Assembly (NCBI GenBank): GCA_021815245.1 | Contig: JAKAHF010000029.1 | Coordinates: 4,333 to 10,297, forward strand | DNA length: 5,965 nt | Direction: 5' to 3' | Source: Actinomycetes bacterium | Lineage (GTDB): Bacteria > Actinomycetota > Thermoleophilia > RBG-16-64-13 | In this document: positions 5,934-5,965 of the stretch, one piece after another | How positions within the stretch are numbered: position 1 is the stretch's first letter | Layout of the letters: every line of letters starts with the position of its first letter | The notes under the pieces: model-generated | What the model was told of the DNA's origin: nothing | Databases searched by the model: none | The model's input: the letters and a program-made list of their open reading frames with translations, nothing else | Translations under genes and position numbers: made by a program

Positions 5934-5965
5934 ACGGTCTTGTCGCCATCGCTGCCAGGTAGAAA
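5934..5965. other. Short sequence after the SDR stop, nothing recognised
   Basis: These 32 bases follow the SDR TAG. I see no terminator hairpin and no start of another gene before the window ends. Confidence 0.5.

Noticed and set aside
1..5965. Search for CRISPR arrays, tRNA, rRNA, insertion sequences or attachment sites
   Set aside because: I saw no regularly spaced direct repeats, no tRNA-like cloverleaf, no transposase motifs and no flanking terminal repeats.

Overview
This is a GC-rich bacterial chromosomal stretch (roughly two thirds G+C by eye) with ordinary, tightly packed protein-coding genes. I see no phage, plasmid, IS, CRISPR, tRNA or rRNA signal. Actinomycetota or Chloroflexota would fit the base composition and the tandem NatB-like permeases, but the sequence does not settle the phylum.

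Layout: five genes lie on the minus strand and one on the plus strand. In minus-strand transcription order these are a two-domain VOC (glyoxalase/dioxygenase superfold) protein at 4954-4019, a stand-alone class I glutamine amidotransferase-like protein at 3905-3201, and a three-gene ABC-2 exporter cassette. The cassette consists of an ATPase (3107-2199), permease A (2206-1016) and permease B (1019 to beyond base 1, so its C-terminus is missing). On the plus strand, a classical short-chain dehydrogenase/reductase (SDR) gene occupies 5157-5933.

The three ABC genes overlap by 8 and 4 bases and are almost certainly co-translated. One ATPase with two recognisably paralogous permeases suggests an ATPase dimer bound to a permease heterodimer; the substrate cannot be read from the sequence. 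The amidotransferase and VOC genes are separated from the cassette and from each other by about 90-115 bases, so co-transcription is possible but not shown.

The SDR and VOC genes diverge from a 202-base region that carries the most interesting non-coding signal. A perfect 6+4+6 palindrome overlaps the likely SDR -35 element, and a second, unrelated palindrome overlaps the likely VOC -10/start site. This looks like two separately repressed divergent promoters. No regulator gene is in the window. I did not find a convincing new biological system; the findings are local oddities worth checking.
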